Shown: positions 1-7,835 of the stretch, piece after piece
Layout: each line of letters opens with the position of its first letter
Numbering within the stretch: the first letter of the stretch is position 1
From: an uncultured Pseudoflavonifractor sp.
Lineage (GTDB): Bacteria; Bacillota_A; Clostridia; Oscillospirales; Oscillospiraceae
DNA length: 12,140 nucleotides
Direction: 5' to 3'
NCBI GenBank assembly: GCA_947575475.1
Contig: CANPNN010000028.1
Coordinates: 1 to 12,140, forward strand
Made by a program: the position numbers and the translations under genes
Notes under the pieces: model-generated
The model's input: the letters and a program-made list of their open reading frames with translations, nothing else
The model's database searches: none
What the model was told of the DNA's origin: nothing

Positions 1-6
1 CACCCA

Positions 7-90
7 CCCCCCCCCCCCGCTGTTTGTTTTTCAAACCGCTGCCTAAACCCACCCCGGCGGGGCGCCCCCACCCATCTCCCCCCCCCCCCC
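7..90. repeat. Two long poly-C tracts flanking a GC-rich spacer
   Basis: There is a run of 12 C (7-18) and a run of 13 C (78-90). Between them lie further C- and G-blocks, including CCCC-GGC-GGGG around 53-62. On the minus strand, the direction of hydratase transcription, these are long G-runs downstream of its stop codon and could form G-quadruplex-like structure. No gene is visible in 1-131. The tracts may be genuine low-complexity intergenic DNA or a consensus problem in homopolymers; the sequence alone cannot tell. Confidence 0.75.
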
Positions 91-131
91 GCCGCTTTAT
101 GCAGAAAAAGAGAGGGGAACGCAGTTATCAG

Positions 132-923
132 TTAGCCTTGGGCGCTGAGAGACACATCCCCCAAAGGTCCAAAGCGGACAAACACGTGGTCGCCGGGGCG
201 GAAATCAAACACCGGCGTAAAGGCTCCGGAGAGGATCAACTCTCCCGCCCGGAGCGGGGTGCCGTATTGCTTCATCTTATTGGCAAGCCACACCACGGAA
301 TTTACCGGGTTGCTGGCCATCACCGCCGCGCCGCAGCCGGTAAACATCAGTTCTCCGTTCCGGAAGGAGGCCATAGGCACCATGGAGAGGTCCAGATCAT
401 TGATGGGTACCAGCCGATTGCCGCCGGTGACCACGCGGGCATAGGAGGCCCCGTCCGCCACTGTATCCTGGATCTTGATCCGCCAGTCCTGAATACGGCT
501 ATCCACGATCTCCAGAGCCGGCATGACTCCCACAGTCGCGTCGATCACATCCCAGGCGGTAATATACTCTTTGTCCAGATCCTTTTTCAGCACGAAAACG
601 ATCTCCGCCTCGATCCGGGGGCAGATCATCCGGCTTACATCGATACGCTCCCCGTCCAGCACCACGCCGGCGCTGGTCATAACGCCGTAGTCCGGTTCCT
701 GCACGCCCACCTGGTCCCGGATCCCCTTGCTGGTCAGTCCGATCTTTTTCCCGATCACCACCTCGCCCCGGGCGGTCTTTCTGTCAATGACCGCCTTCTG
801 GATGGCATAGGCGTCAGGAACGGTGATATCCGGGTAGCGGTCTGTCAGAGGGGGGATGGGAGTGGCGGTATCCTCGGCGGTCAGCAGTTCATCCGCCAGC
901 TTTTGGATCAGTTCTTTCTCCAT
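132..923 (-). CDS. 2-oxopent-4-enoate (2-keto-4-pentenoate) hydratase, MhpD/DmpE family
   Basis: The 263-aa product belongs to the cytosolic, divalent-metal-dependent hydratase/decarboxylase family of the meta-cleavage pathway. Family hydratases add water to 2-hydroxypenta-2,4-dienoate to give 4-hydroxy-2-oxopentanoate. The metal-binding pattern PRIEAEIVF supplies E105 and E107, and ALEIVD supplies E138, matching Glu106/108/139 of E. coli MhpD. GKKIGLTS (58-65) is also conserved. Length is normal for the family. An in-frame ATG lies five codons upstream at 938, but GGAGGAG overlaps that codon and sits correctly spaced before the ATG at 923, so 923 is chosen. The gene is divergent from the aldehyde dehydrogenase/aldolase genes that would use its product. 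The decarboxylase relatives (DmpH, 2-oxo-3-hexenedioate decarboxylase) are similar, and substrate cannot be fixed by eye; the hydratase call rests on the neighbours. Confidence 0.88.
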   Translation of the reverse strand: MEKELIQKLADELLTAEDTATPIPPLTDRYPDITVPDAYAIQKAVIDRKTARGEVVIGKKIGLTSKGIRDQVGVQEPDYGVMTSAGVVLDGERIDVSRMICPRIEAEIVFVLKKDLDKEYITAWDVIDATVGVMPALEIVDSRIQDWRIKIQDTVADGASYARVVTGGNRLVPINDLDLSMVPMASFRNGELMFTGCGAAVMASNPVNSVVWLANKMKQYGTPLRAGELILSGAFTPVFDFRPGDHVFVRFGPLGDVSLSAQG

Positions 924-964
924 AGTCGTCTCCTCCATTTCATTTGTTTGGGTCCGATATCGTG

Positions 965-993
965 ATTGTAGCGTATCCTCTTCAAAAAGTAAA
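965..993 (-). promoter_or_regulatory. Sigma-70-type promoter for the hydratase gene
   Basis: Read on the minus strand there is a -35 TTTACT (988-993), a 17-bp spacer and a -10 TACAAT (965-970). The predicted transcript start is near 958, leaving a leader of about 35 nt before the ATG at 923. Spacing and the -10 are good and the -35 is moderate. Confidence 0.6.
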
Positions 994-1084
994 GGTCATT
1001 TTTCTGATATCCGGAAACTTTGTTCAAAATTTAGAAAAGGTATTGCATTTCCACCGTGGGAATGGTAGGGTATATTCATGGCAA

Positions 1085-1134
1085 ATACCACAAAATCTCC
1101 CTGGTATAAAATGGTATTAGATACACATTTACCA
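1085..1134. promoter_or_regulatory. Cluster of TGGTAT/ATACCA half-sites, probable operator overlapping a -10
   Basis: The divergent intergenic region (924-1225) contains ATACCA (1085-1090), TGGTAT (1102-1107), TGGTAT (1112-1117) and TTACCA (1129-1134). The outer pairs are each inverted with exactly 11 bases between them; the two central copies are direct repeats 10 bp apart, one helical turn. TGG-TATAAA (1102-1110) also looks like an extended -10 for the rightward operon, so a bound protein would block it. An imperfect dyad (TTCCAC-CG-TGGGAA, 1049-1062) lies just to the left. The regulator is not encoded in the window. The rest of the region is AT-rich and shows no gene. Confidence 0.45.
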
Positions 1135-1225
1135 AAGCAGTGCAACTATTTTATGCCGAGAGGAAATCTCTTTTTCAAAATTAGCAGAATCAATTTCCAT
1201 TTATCGGAAAAGGAGGAATGGGCAC

Positions 1226-2122
1226 ATGGAACAGAAAAAAGTCAAAGTAGGTATTCTGGGACCTGGTAACATCGGCACCGACCTGATGTACAAGATCATG
1301 CGCAGCCCGGTACTGGAGATGTCCGTCATGATGGGCGTCATCGATTCCGAGGGGATCAAGCGAGCTGCCAATCTGGGCTTTACCACCTCTCTGGAGGGAG
1401 TCCATTACCTGGAGAAGCACCCGGAGATGGCTGATATCGTCTTTGACGCCACCACCGCCCGCGCCCACATCGAAACCGCCGCCCCCGTTCTGGACAAGCT
1501 GGGCAAGGTGGCCATCGACCTGACTCCTGCCGCAGTGGGCGAGATGGTAACGCCCATGGTCAACATGCAGGACTGCATCGACAAGAAACTGCGCAACGTA
1601 AACCTTATCACCTGCGGCGGCCAGGCCACCACCCCCATCGTGTGGGCCATACATAACGCCATGGGTATCCAGTACGCCGAGGTGGTCACCGCCGTAGCCA
1701 GCGACAGCGCCGGTATCGGCACCCGCCGGAACATCGATGAATATACCCGCACCACCTCCAAGGCCCTTCGGGATATCGGCGGCGCGGAGACCTCCAAGGT
1801 CCTTACCGTCTTTACCCCCGCTCTGCCCGAGCCTCCCATGCGCAACACCATCTACTGTATCCCCAAGGATCCGGACCATGTGGATCTGGAGGCTATCCGC
1901 AAGGAGGTCTACGAGATGGTGGAGAAGATCAAGACCTATGTACCCGGCTATGAACTGGTCCTTCGCCCCGTCTATGACGGAGGTATTCTCACCACCACCG
2001 TCACCATCCAGGGCCAGGGCGATTTCCTGCCCGCCTACGCCGGGAATCTGGATATGGAGACCTCCTCGGCCGTCAAGGTCGGCGAGCTCTATGCGGAAGC
2101 CATGCTGAAAGGAGAGTTTTAA
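1226..2122 (+). CDS. Acetaldehyde dehydrogenase (acetylating), MhpF/DmpF family
   Basis: The 298-aa product oxidises acetaldehyde to acetyl-CoA with NAD+ and CoA. In this family it works in a complex with the aldolase encoded by the next gene, and the toxic aldehyde is channelled between active sites. The N-terminal Rossmann motif GILGPGNIGTDL lies at residues 9-20. The catalytic cysteine is C130 in LITCGGQATTP, matching Cys132 of Pseudomonas DmpF. SDSAGIGTRRNIDEYT and the C-terminal QGQGDFLPAYAGNLDM are also typical, and length matches the family. The start is supported by AAGGAGG nine bases upstream. The aldolase start lies one base after this stop, which fits translational coupling and equal subunit amounts. 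Confidence 0.95.
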   Translation: MEQKKVKVGILGPGNIGTDLMYKIMRSPVLEMSVMMGVIDSEGIKRAANLGFTTSLEGVHYLEKHPEMADIVFDATTARAHIETAAPVLDKLGKVAIDLTPAAVGEMVTPMVNMQDCIDKKLRNVNLITCGGQATTPIVWAIHNAMGIQYAEVVTAVASDSAGIGTRRNIDEYTRTTSKALRDIGGAETSKVLTVFTPALPEPPMRNTIYCIPKDPDHVDLEAIRKEVYEMVEKIKTYVPGYELVLRPVYDGGILTTTVTIQGQGDFLPAYAGNLDMETSSAVKVGELYAEAMLKGEF

Positions 2123-2123
2123 G

Positions 2124-3155
2124 ATGAGCAAGCTGCAATCTTCCATCCGTCTGATCGACACCACCCTGCGGGACGGCAGCCACGCGGTCTCTCACCAGTA
2201 CAGCGCCCAGAATATCAGCGACATCTGCGCCGGGCTGGAGAAGGGCGGCGTCTACGCCGCCGAGGTAGGCCACGGCGGCGGCATCGGTGGCTCCATCCTG
2301 GAGTATGGCTTCGCCAAGGAGACCGATAAGACCATGCTCTCCACCGCGCGCAAGCAGCTGAAAAACACCAAGCTGGCCACCCTGCTGGTCCCCGGCCTGG
2401 GCACTATGGACGACCTTCGTATGGCTGTGGATGAAGGCCTGGATATGGTCCGTGTGGCCGTCCACTGCACCGAGGTCACCGCCGGGGAGCAGCACATCAT
2501 GCTGGCCAAGCAGCTTGGCCTGGAGACCATCTGCTTTTTCATGATGAGCCATATGACCACTCCCGAGGTCCTGGCCCAGCAGGCCAAGCTGGCCCGGGAA
2601 TATGGTGCGGACGTCATCTACATGGCCGACTCCTCCGGAGCCATGACTCCCCAGCAGGTCCGGGACCGGCTCCAGGCCATCCAGGCCGTGGTGGACTGCC
2701 CCATCGGCGTCCACACCCATAACAACCTGGGTCTGGGCGTTGGCAACGCCATCACCGCCGCCGAGTGCGGCGCGGCCTACCTGGACGGCACTCTGGAAGG
2801 TCAGGGCGCCGGCTGCGGCAACGGCAATATCCAGGCCATCGCCGCTGTACTGGACAAGATGGGCGTCAAAACAGGAGCCGACCTGTACGCGCTGATGGAC
2901 GTAGCCGAGCAGTATGTCCGCCCCCTCATCAAACACACGCTGGAGATCACCAACGAGTCGGTGACCCTGGGATATAACGGCATCTATTCCAGCTTCTACC
3001 TTCACACCAAGGAGGCCTCTGAGCGCTACGGCATTCCCGCCCGGGAGATCTTTGCCGAACTGGGCAAGCGGAAGGTCATCGGCGGTCAGGAAGATCAGAT
3101 CATCGATATTTGCTACCAGATCATGGATGCGAGAAACGGCAGCGACAAGAAATAA
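2124..3155 (+). CDS. 4-hydroxy-2-oxovalerate aldolase, MhpE/DmpG family
   Basis: The 343-aa product is a class II pyruvate aldolase that cleaves 4-hydroxy-2-oxopentanoate to pyruvate and acetaldehyde. Residues 8-20 hold IRLIDTTLRDGSH with R16, D17 and H20 (catalytic Arg, metal-binding Asp and catalytic His in DmpG). The metal-binding HTHNN provides H197 and H199. The C-terminal communication domain contains GYNGIYSSFYLHTKEASERYG, which holds the conserved tyrosine region. Length is normal. The SD AAAGGAGAG lies inside the end of the preceding gene, with a one-base gap between stop and start. Related aldolases also accept longer aldehydes (e.g. propanal from 4-hydroxy-2-oxohexanoate), so a homologous substrate is possible. 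Confidence 0.95.
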   Translation: MSKLQSSIRLIDTTLRDGSHAVSHQYSAQNISDICAGLEKGGVYAAEVGHGGGIGGSILEYGFAKETDKTMLSTARKQLKNTKLATLLVPGLGTMDDLRMAVDEGLDMVRVAVHCTEVTAGEQHIMLAKQLGLETICFFMMSHMTTPEVLAQQAKLAREYGADVIYMADSSGAMTPQQVRDRLQAIQAVVDCPIGVHTHNNLGLGVGNAITAAECGAAYLDGTLEGQGAGCGNGNIQAIAAVLDKMGVKTGADLYALMDVAEQYVRPLIKHTLEITNESVTLGYNGIYSSFYLHTKEASERYGIPAREIFAELGKRKVIGGQEDQIIDICYQIMDARNGSDKK

Positions 3156-3182
3156 TAAACCAGAAATAGAGGAGGAGAATCC

Positions 3183-4841
3183 ATGCGAAGCTCTCTGGTA
3201 AAGGACGGCGTGACCCGTGCTACCCAGCGTTCCCTGTTGAAGGCCACAGGCCTTTCCAACGAGGACCTGAAGAAACCGCTCATCGGCGTAGTCAACTCCT
3301 TTAACGAAGTCAACCCCGGCCATGTTCATCTCCGCGAGATCGCGGAGGAGGTCAAGCTGGGTATCGCCGCCGCAGGCGGCGTGGGTCTGGAGTTCCCCGT
3401 CATCGCCCTGTGCGACGGCATCGCCATGGGCCACGCCGGTATGCGCTATCCCCTGGCCAGCCGGGAGATCATCGCCGACTCCATCGAGGCCATGGCGGAG
3501 GGCCACCAGCTCGACGCCCTGGTGATGGTCACCAACTGCGACAAGATCACCCCCGGTATGCTCATCGCCGCGGCCCGCCTCAACATCCCCAGTATCCTCA
3601 TCGCCGGCGGCCCCATGTACGCCGGCAAATTCCGCTGTGACCGCACCGACGGCTCCCGGCTTTACGAAGCCGCAGGCCAGGTCTCGGTCGGCGCCATCTC
3701 TCTGGAGGACCTGGACGAGATGGAGGATCAGGCCTCCCCCGGCTGCGGCGCCTGCGGACTGCTGGGCACCGCCAACTCCATGAACTGCATGGCCGAAGCC
3801 CTGGGCATGGCCCTGCCCTGGAACTCCACCATCCCCGCCTATCTGGCCAAGCGGAAGGCTCTGGCCCGCCGGACCGGAGAGACCATTGTGGAGCTGTTCC
3901 AAAAGGACGTCAAGCCCCGGGACATCATGACCCGGCAGGCCTTCCTCAACGCCGTGGCGGTGGATATGGCCATCGGCGGCTCCTCTAACACCATCCTTCA
4001 CCTGCTGGCCATCGCCAAGGCAGCTAAGGTGGATCTGACCCTGGAGGACTTTGATGAGCTGTCCAAGCGGTCCAAGAAGCTGATCCAGATGCGGCCCGGC
4101 GGGGATATGTACATGGAGGACATGTACCGCGCCGGCGGTCTGCAGGCCATTATCAAGGAGACGGCCAAGCTGGACTTTGTGGACCTGAAGGTCCCCACCG
4201 TCACTGGAAAGACCCAGTGGGAAAATGTGGAGGGCAGCTCCATCAAGGACGACAGCGTCATCCACACCATGGAGAACGCCTTTTATCACGAGGGCGGCCT
4301 TGCCATCCTTCACGGCAACATCGCCAAGGAGGGGGCCGTGGTCAAGCAGGCCGCCGTCTCCCCCGAGATGCTCACCCACTCCGGCCCCTGCAAGTGCTTT
4401 GACCTGGAGGAGGATGCGGTGAATGCCATCCTCACCGGCAAGATCCTGCCCGGCGATGTGGTCATTGTCCGCTACGAAGGCCCCAAGGGCGGCCCCGGTA
4501 TGCGGGAAATGCTCACCCCCACCGCCGCCATCTGCGGCGCGGGCCTGGACAAGACGGTGGCCCTTATCACCGACGGCCGCTTCTCCGGCGCCACCCGGGG
4601 AGCCGCCATCGGCCATGTGTCCCCCGAGGCCGCCGAGGGCGGCGAGATCGCTCTGCTGCAGGACGGCGATGTCATTGAGATCGATATCCCCAACCGCACC
4701 TTGAACGTAAAGCTCTCCGACGAGGAGCTGGCCAAGCGGAAGGCCGCCTGGAAGGCTCCCGCGCCCAAGGTGACCGACGGTTATCTGGTCCGTTACTCCA
4801 AGCTAGTGCGCTCCGCCAGTTACGGCGCTGTGGTGGAATAA
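3183..4841 (+). CDS. IlvD/Edd-family dehydratase (dihydroxy-acid or sugar-acid dehydratase)
   Basis: The 552-aa product dehydrates a 2,3-dihydroxy acid to the 2-keto-3-deoxy acid using an iron-sulfur cluster. Cluster and metal ligand motifs are in place: [10 protein letters not shown] with C77, [10 protein letters not shown] with C119, and [15 protein letters not shown] with C191. [10 protein letters not shown] (431-440), [10 protein letters not shown] (464-473) and the C-terminal SASYGAV (544-550) complete the family signature. [13 protein letters not shown] (38-50) is like IlvD. Residues 302-319 ([18 protein letters not shown]) look less like standard IlvD. GGAGGAG precedes the ATG and the aldolase stop is 27 bases upstream, so it is cotranscribed with the aldolase. 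No ilvB, ilvC, ilvE or leu gene is near, and the next gene is a sugar-acid permease, so catabolism is more likely than valine/isoleucine synthesis. The substrate is not readable from sequence. Confidence 0.85.
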   Translation: MRSSLVKDGVTRATQRSLLKATGLSNEDLKKPLIGVVNSFNEVNPGHVHLREIAEEVKLGIAAAGGVGLEFPVIALCDGIAMGHAGMRYPLASREIIADSIEAMAEGHQLDALVMVTNCDKITPGMLIAAARLNIPSILIAGGPMYAGKFRCDRTDGSRLYEAAGQVSVGAISLEDLDEMEDQASPGCGACGLLGTANSMNCMAEALGMALPWNSTIPAYLAKRKALARRTGETIVELFQKDVKPRDIMTRQAFLNAVAVDMAIGGSSNTILHLLAIAKAAKVDLTLEDFDELSKRSKKLIQMRPGGDMYMEDMYRAGGLQAIIKETAKLDFVDLKVPTVTGKTQWENVEGSSIKDDSVIHTMENAFYHEGGLAILHGNIAKEGAVVKQAAVSPEMLTHSGPCKCFDLEEDAVNAILTGKILPGDVVIVRYEGPKGGPGMREMLTPTAAICGAGLDKTVALITDGRFSGATRGAAIGHVSPEAAEGGEIALLQDGDVIEIDIPNRTLNVKLSDEELAKRKAAWKAPAPKVTDGYLVRYSKLVRSASYGAVVE

Positions 4842-4958
4842 GACCTTTTCCGGCCCCTGTTCCTTCCCATACCGGGTGCAAAAGAATAGAGAAAAGCCCC
4901 CCTATGTCCCAATCAGAAAGAAACGATTTTGGGTATGTTGAAAGGAGGACCTTTACCT

Positions 4959-6344
4959 ATGGAAAACTCTATCATCCTGCTATGGCTCGCAGTCTCCATC
5001 CTGATCATTCTGGTCCTGATCCTCAAATTTAAGCTCAACGCCGCCATCGCCATGTTCATCGGCGCTCTGTTTATGGGCATTGCCAGCAACGTGGGCATGA
5101 CGGCCACTGTCGGAGCCATCAGTACAGGCTTCGGAAATACATTAAAAGGGATCGGTATCTCAGTCGGCTTCGGCGTTATGCTGGGTCAGCTGGTCGCCGA
5201 TGTAGGCGCTGTGCAGACCATCGCCAACGGCCTTCTCAAGGTCTTTGGTGAGAAGCGGGCCGACTATGCCATGGGCAGCACCGGCTTTATCGTCTCCATC
5301 CCCGTGTTCTATGATGTGGGCTACGTGATTCTGACCCCTCTGGCCAAGACGCTGGCCCGGAAGAACTCTCAGAAGATCCTTCCCCACTTTGTCGGCGGTC
5401 TGGTGGCCGGTCTGGGTATCGCCCACACCTTCATTCCCCCCACCCCCGGTCCCATGACCGGCGGCGAGCTGATGGGCGTACCCATCGGAGTGACCATCGC
5501 AGCAGGTATCGCCATCGGCCTTCCCACCTTCCTGCTGTCCATGTTCATCTACAACAATGTATTCCTTAAGCGCAAGGGCTTCTGGACCGAGAGCTGCGAG
5601 GAGCACGACCCCGCTCTGGAGGCCGAGGCCAACGCCCGCGCCGAGGAGCTGATGCGGGACGAGAGCAAGCTGCCCGGTATGTTTGCCTCCCTGCTGCCCA
5701 TCGCCCTTCCCATCGTGCTCATTCTCATCAACACCGTCTGGGGCGCCATCGTGGGCAAAAACGCCGACGGCGCGTCTCTGGTCCCCGACTTTGTCCAAAT
5801 GCTGGGCGCCAAAGAGTTCGCCATGATGGCAGGCACCGTGGCCGCCATGGCCGTCTGCTTGATGAACCACCGCATGACCGCTGAGCAGGTGGAAAAGAGC
5901 ATCAGCAAGGCTGTTGGCGCCGCCGGCACCGTGCTCCTCATCACCGGAATGGGCGGCGGCCTGGGCCAGGTCCTGACCGCCGCCGGCGTGGGCTCTGTGC
6001 TGGAGGCCATTCTCCACAGTGTCAACATGCCCATCATCCTCTTCGTGTGGCTCATCGCCGCCCTGCTGAAGGTAGCCCAGGGCTCCGGCACCGTGGCTAT
6101 GATCACCGCTCTTGGCATCGTGTCCTCCATGGGCACTCTGGGCGCCAACCCCGTCCTCATCGCCATGGCGGGCTTCTCCGGCACCCTGTGCGGCGCCCAC
6201 GTCAACGACTCCGCCTTCTGGATCACCGCCAAGATCTCCGGCCTGTCCACCGAGGGCGGCTTTAAGACCTACACTCTGGTGTGCTTCCTGGAGTCCGTTA
6301 TCAGTCTGGCCCTCATCCTGGTCGCCAGTCTGTTCATCCACTAA
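4959..6344 (+). CDS. GntP-family permease (gluconate:H+ symporter family)
   Basis: The 461-aa hydrophobic protein probably has about 12 membrane-spanning segments and belongs to the GntP family, which imports gluconate and other hydroxy acids by proton symport. Typical blocks are VFYDVGYVILTPLA (116-129), IPPTPGPMTGG (159-169), a glycine-rich GGGLGQVL segment, and HVNDSAFW (414-421). A charged loop (about 207-236, with CEEHDPALEAEANARAEEL) is the likely central cytoplasmic loop. AAGGAGG sits just before the ATG at 4959; an upstream in-frame TTG at 4929 has no comparable site and is rejected. A gap of 117 bases separates it from the dehydratase, with no terminator seen, so it probably belongs to the same unit and imports that enzyme's substrate or a precursor. 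Family substrates include gluconate, other aldonates and D-serine; specificity is unknown. Confidence 0.9.
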   Translation: MENSIILLWLAVSILIILVLILKFKLNAAIAMFIGALFMGIASNVGMTATVGAISTGFGNTLKGIGISVGFGVMLGQLVADVGAVQTIANGLLKVFGEKRADYAMGSTGFIVSIPVFYDVGYVILTPLAKTLARKNSQKILPHFVGGLVAGLGIAHTFIPPTPGPMTGGELMGVPIGVTIAAGIAIGLPTFLLSMFIYNNVFLKRKGFWTESCEEHDPALEAEANARAEELMRDESKLPGMFASLLPIALPIVLILINTVWGAIVGKNADGASLVPDFVQMLGAKEFAMMAGTVAAMAVCLMNHRMTAEQVEKSISKAVGAAGTVLLITGMGGGLGQVLTAAGVGSVLEAILHSVNMPIILFVWLIAALLKVAQGSGTVAMITALGIVSSMGTLGANPVLIAMAGFSGTLCGAHVNDSAFWITAKISGLSTEGGFKTYTLVCFLESVISLALILVASLFIH

Positions 6345-6389
6345 AGCAAGATATCCCCCTCTCTATTCTCTTTGCTGACTGCCCATAAT

Positions 6390-6430
6390 GCGGAGCTGCG
6401 CGGACGACCTCCGCGTAGCTTCGTATTTTT
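6390..6430 (+). terminator. Hairpin with short T-tract after the permease gene
   Basis: Bases 6390-6404 pair with 6410-6424 over 15 bp with three G-T wobbles, around a 5-base loop (CGACC), followed by ATTTTT (6425-6430). It ends 38 bp before the flavoprotein start and begins 45 bp after the permease stop. No good promoter was found between this hairpin and 6469, so it may be a leaky terminator or attenuator and not a full stop. Confidence 0.65.
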
Positions 6431-6468
6431 GGGGGCGGCACGCCACACTGAAACCTGGAGGAATTTCT

Positions 6469-7800
6469 ATGAAAATCGTGATACTTGGCGGAGACGCCGC
6501 GGGAATGAGCGCGGCCTCCAAGCTCCGCAGAGGTCTGCCTCAGGCCCAGATCGTCGTCTTTGAACGGACCCGGGAGACCTCCTACGGAGCCTGCGGTCTT
6601 CCCTACTACATCGGCGGCGTCAACGATGACGCGGACAAGATCCGCATCCGCAAGCCGGAGGCCTTTTTAAAAAGCGGCGTGGACCTGCGGCTGAACCACG
6701 AGGCCGTGGCGGTGGACCCGGCCGCCAGAACGGTCACCGCCCGGAACCTGGAAACGGACGAGCTGGTCACCGAAAGCTACGATGAACTGGTGGTAGCCAC
6801 CGGAGCCTCCCCCATCCTGCCTCCCCTGGAAGGCCGGGATAAGGAGGGAGTCTTTACCCTCAAATCCATCACCGACGCCCAGGACATCCGTGCCTGGGCC
6901 GAGCAGAGGCGCGTGTCCGATGTGGTCATTGTGGGGGCGGGCTACATCGGCCTGGAGCTGGCCGAGTCCTTTGTCCGCCTCCAGAAGCGGGTCACTATGA
7001 TCGAGATGGCTCCCCGGCCCATGATGGTCATGGACGAGGATTTTGCCCCTCTGATTTCTCAAGCCCTGGACCGCCACGGGGTGGTCCTGCACACCGGCGA
7101 GGCGGTAAAGGCCCTTGTGGGGGAAGCCGCGGTAAGCGGCGTGGTCACCGACAAGGGGGAATATCCCGCCCAGCTGGTCATCCTCTCTGTGGGGGTGCGG
7201 CCCAACACCGCCTTTCTGCGGGACGCCGGGGTGGAGCTGCTGCCCAACGGCGCGGTAAAAGTGGATGATCAGATGCGTTCCAGCCTTCCCCATATATACG
7301 CCGCCGGGGACTGCGCCACCATCACCAACAAGGTGACGGGAACGCCCGCCTATCTCCCCCTGGGCACCAACGCCAACAAGCAGGGTAAAATTCTGGGGGA
7401 GGTCCTGTGCGGACAGGGCAGCCGTCTCCCCGGCGCGCTGGGGACCTCCATGTGCCGGGTGATCGATCTGGAGGTAGCCCGCACCGGCATCAACGAGCGG
7501 GAGGCCCAGGAGGCGGGGATCCCCCTCCGGGTGGTCACCACCACCGCCCACACCCGGCCGCCTTACTATCCCGGCGGCTGCGAGCTCACCGTAAAGCTTT
7601 TCTTCCACGCCGGGACCAAGGCCCTTCTGGGGGCGCAGCTGGCCGGACTGGAGGGAGCGGCCAGCCGTATCGGCATGTGCGCCCTGGCCATCGAGGCCGG
7701 AGTCACCGCCCCCCAGCTTGCCCTGGCCGACCTGGGCTACGCGCCCCCCTTCAACTACGTCTGGGACCCGGTCCAGCTGGCGGCGGGAATGGTCAAATAA
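6469..7800 (+). CDS. FAD-dependent pyridine nucleotide-disulfide oxidoreductase, CoA-disulfide reductase/NADH oxidase-like
   Basis: The 443-aa flavoprotein has an N-terminal FAD-binding segment (MKIVILGGDAAGMSAA, 1-16) and a single redox cysteine C42 in SYGACGLPYYIGG. The NAD(P)H-binding site VVIVGAGYIGLELAE spans 152-166, and the second FAD contact is IYAAGDCA (276-283). The C-terminal dimerisation domain has HTRPPYYPGG (361-370) and DLGYAPPFNYVWDPV (421-435). The single cysteine and the two tyrosine-bearing blocks fit CoA-disulfide reductase/NADH oxidase/persulfide reductase relatives and not glutathione-reductase types, which have a CxxxxC pair. GGAGG precedes the ATG at 6469; a longer in-frame start at 6388 would begin next to the hairpin and is rejected. 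It lies 35 bases before the CoA-transferase-like pair, which suggests a CoA-linked role. The electron acceptor cannot be told from sequence. Confidence 0.88.
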   Translation: MKIVILGGDAAGMSAASKLRRGLPQAQIVVFERTRETSYGACGLPYYIGGVNDDADKIRIRKPEAFLKSGVDLRLNHEAVAVDPAARTVTARNLETDELVTESYDELVVATGASPILPPLEGRDKEGVFTLKSITDAQDIRAWAEQRRVSDVVIVGAGYIGLELAESFVRLQKRVTMIEMAPRPMMVMDEDFAPLISQALDRHGVVLHTGEAVKALVGEAAVSGVVTDKGEYPAQLVILSVGVRPNTAFLRDAGVELLPNGAVKVDDQMRSSLPHIYAAGDCATITNKVTGTPAYLPLGTNANKQGKILGEVLCGQGSRLPGALGTSMCRVIDLEVARTGINEREAQEAGIPLRVVTTTAHTRPPYYPGGCELTVKLFFHAGTKALLGAQLAGLEGAASRIGMCALAIEAGVTAPQLALADLGYAPPFNYVWDPVQLAAGMVK

Positions 7801-7835
7801 ACCGTCAACCATCATTTCTATCAGGAGGGATCAAA

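Noticed and set aside
24..965. Open plus-strand frame of 313 codons covering the hydratase gene
   Set aside because: It is antisense to a complete hydratase with conserved metal ligands, has low-complexity proline/histidine-rich content, and runs through the poly-C tracts.
1069..1082. GG-N10-GC spacing suggesting a second sigma-54 promoter before the acetaldehyde dehydrogenase gene
   Set aside because: Only the spacing fits; the flanks read AGGGTA and TGGCA instead of TGGCAC and TTGCA, and no activator site is evident.
1158..1176. Short AGAG/CTCT hairpin followed by Ts in the leader of the dehydrogenase-aldolase operon
   Set aside because: A four-pair A/G-C stem is too weak for an attenuator, and no leader peptide or riboswitch structure accompanies it.
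2073..4616. A very long open minus-strand frame (847 codons) opposite the aldolase and dehydratase genes
   Set aside because: It is a by-product of GC-rich codon bias on the plus strand. Its translation is rich in G, D, H and Q with no recognisable domain, and it lies opposite two genes with complete catalytic motifs.
3183..4841. Assignment of the dehydratase as biosynthetic ilvD
   Set aside because: Family resemblance is close, but there are no branched-chain amino-acid genes nearby and the operon is catabolic, so a gene symbol was not given.
5160..6341. Open minus-strand frame of 393 codons opposite the permease gene
   Set aside because: The composition (G, D, H, Q-rich) is the mirror of a membrane-protein gene, and no ribosome binding site or domain is seen.
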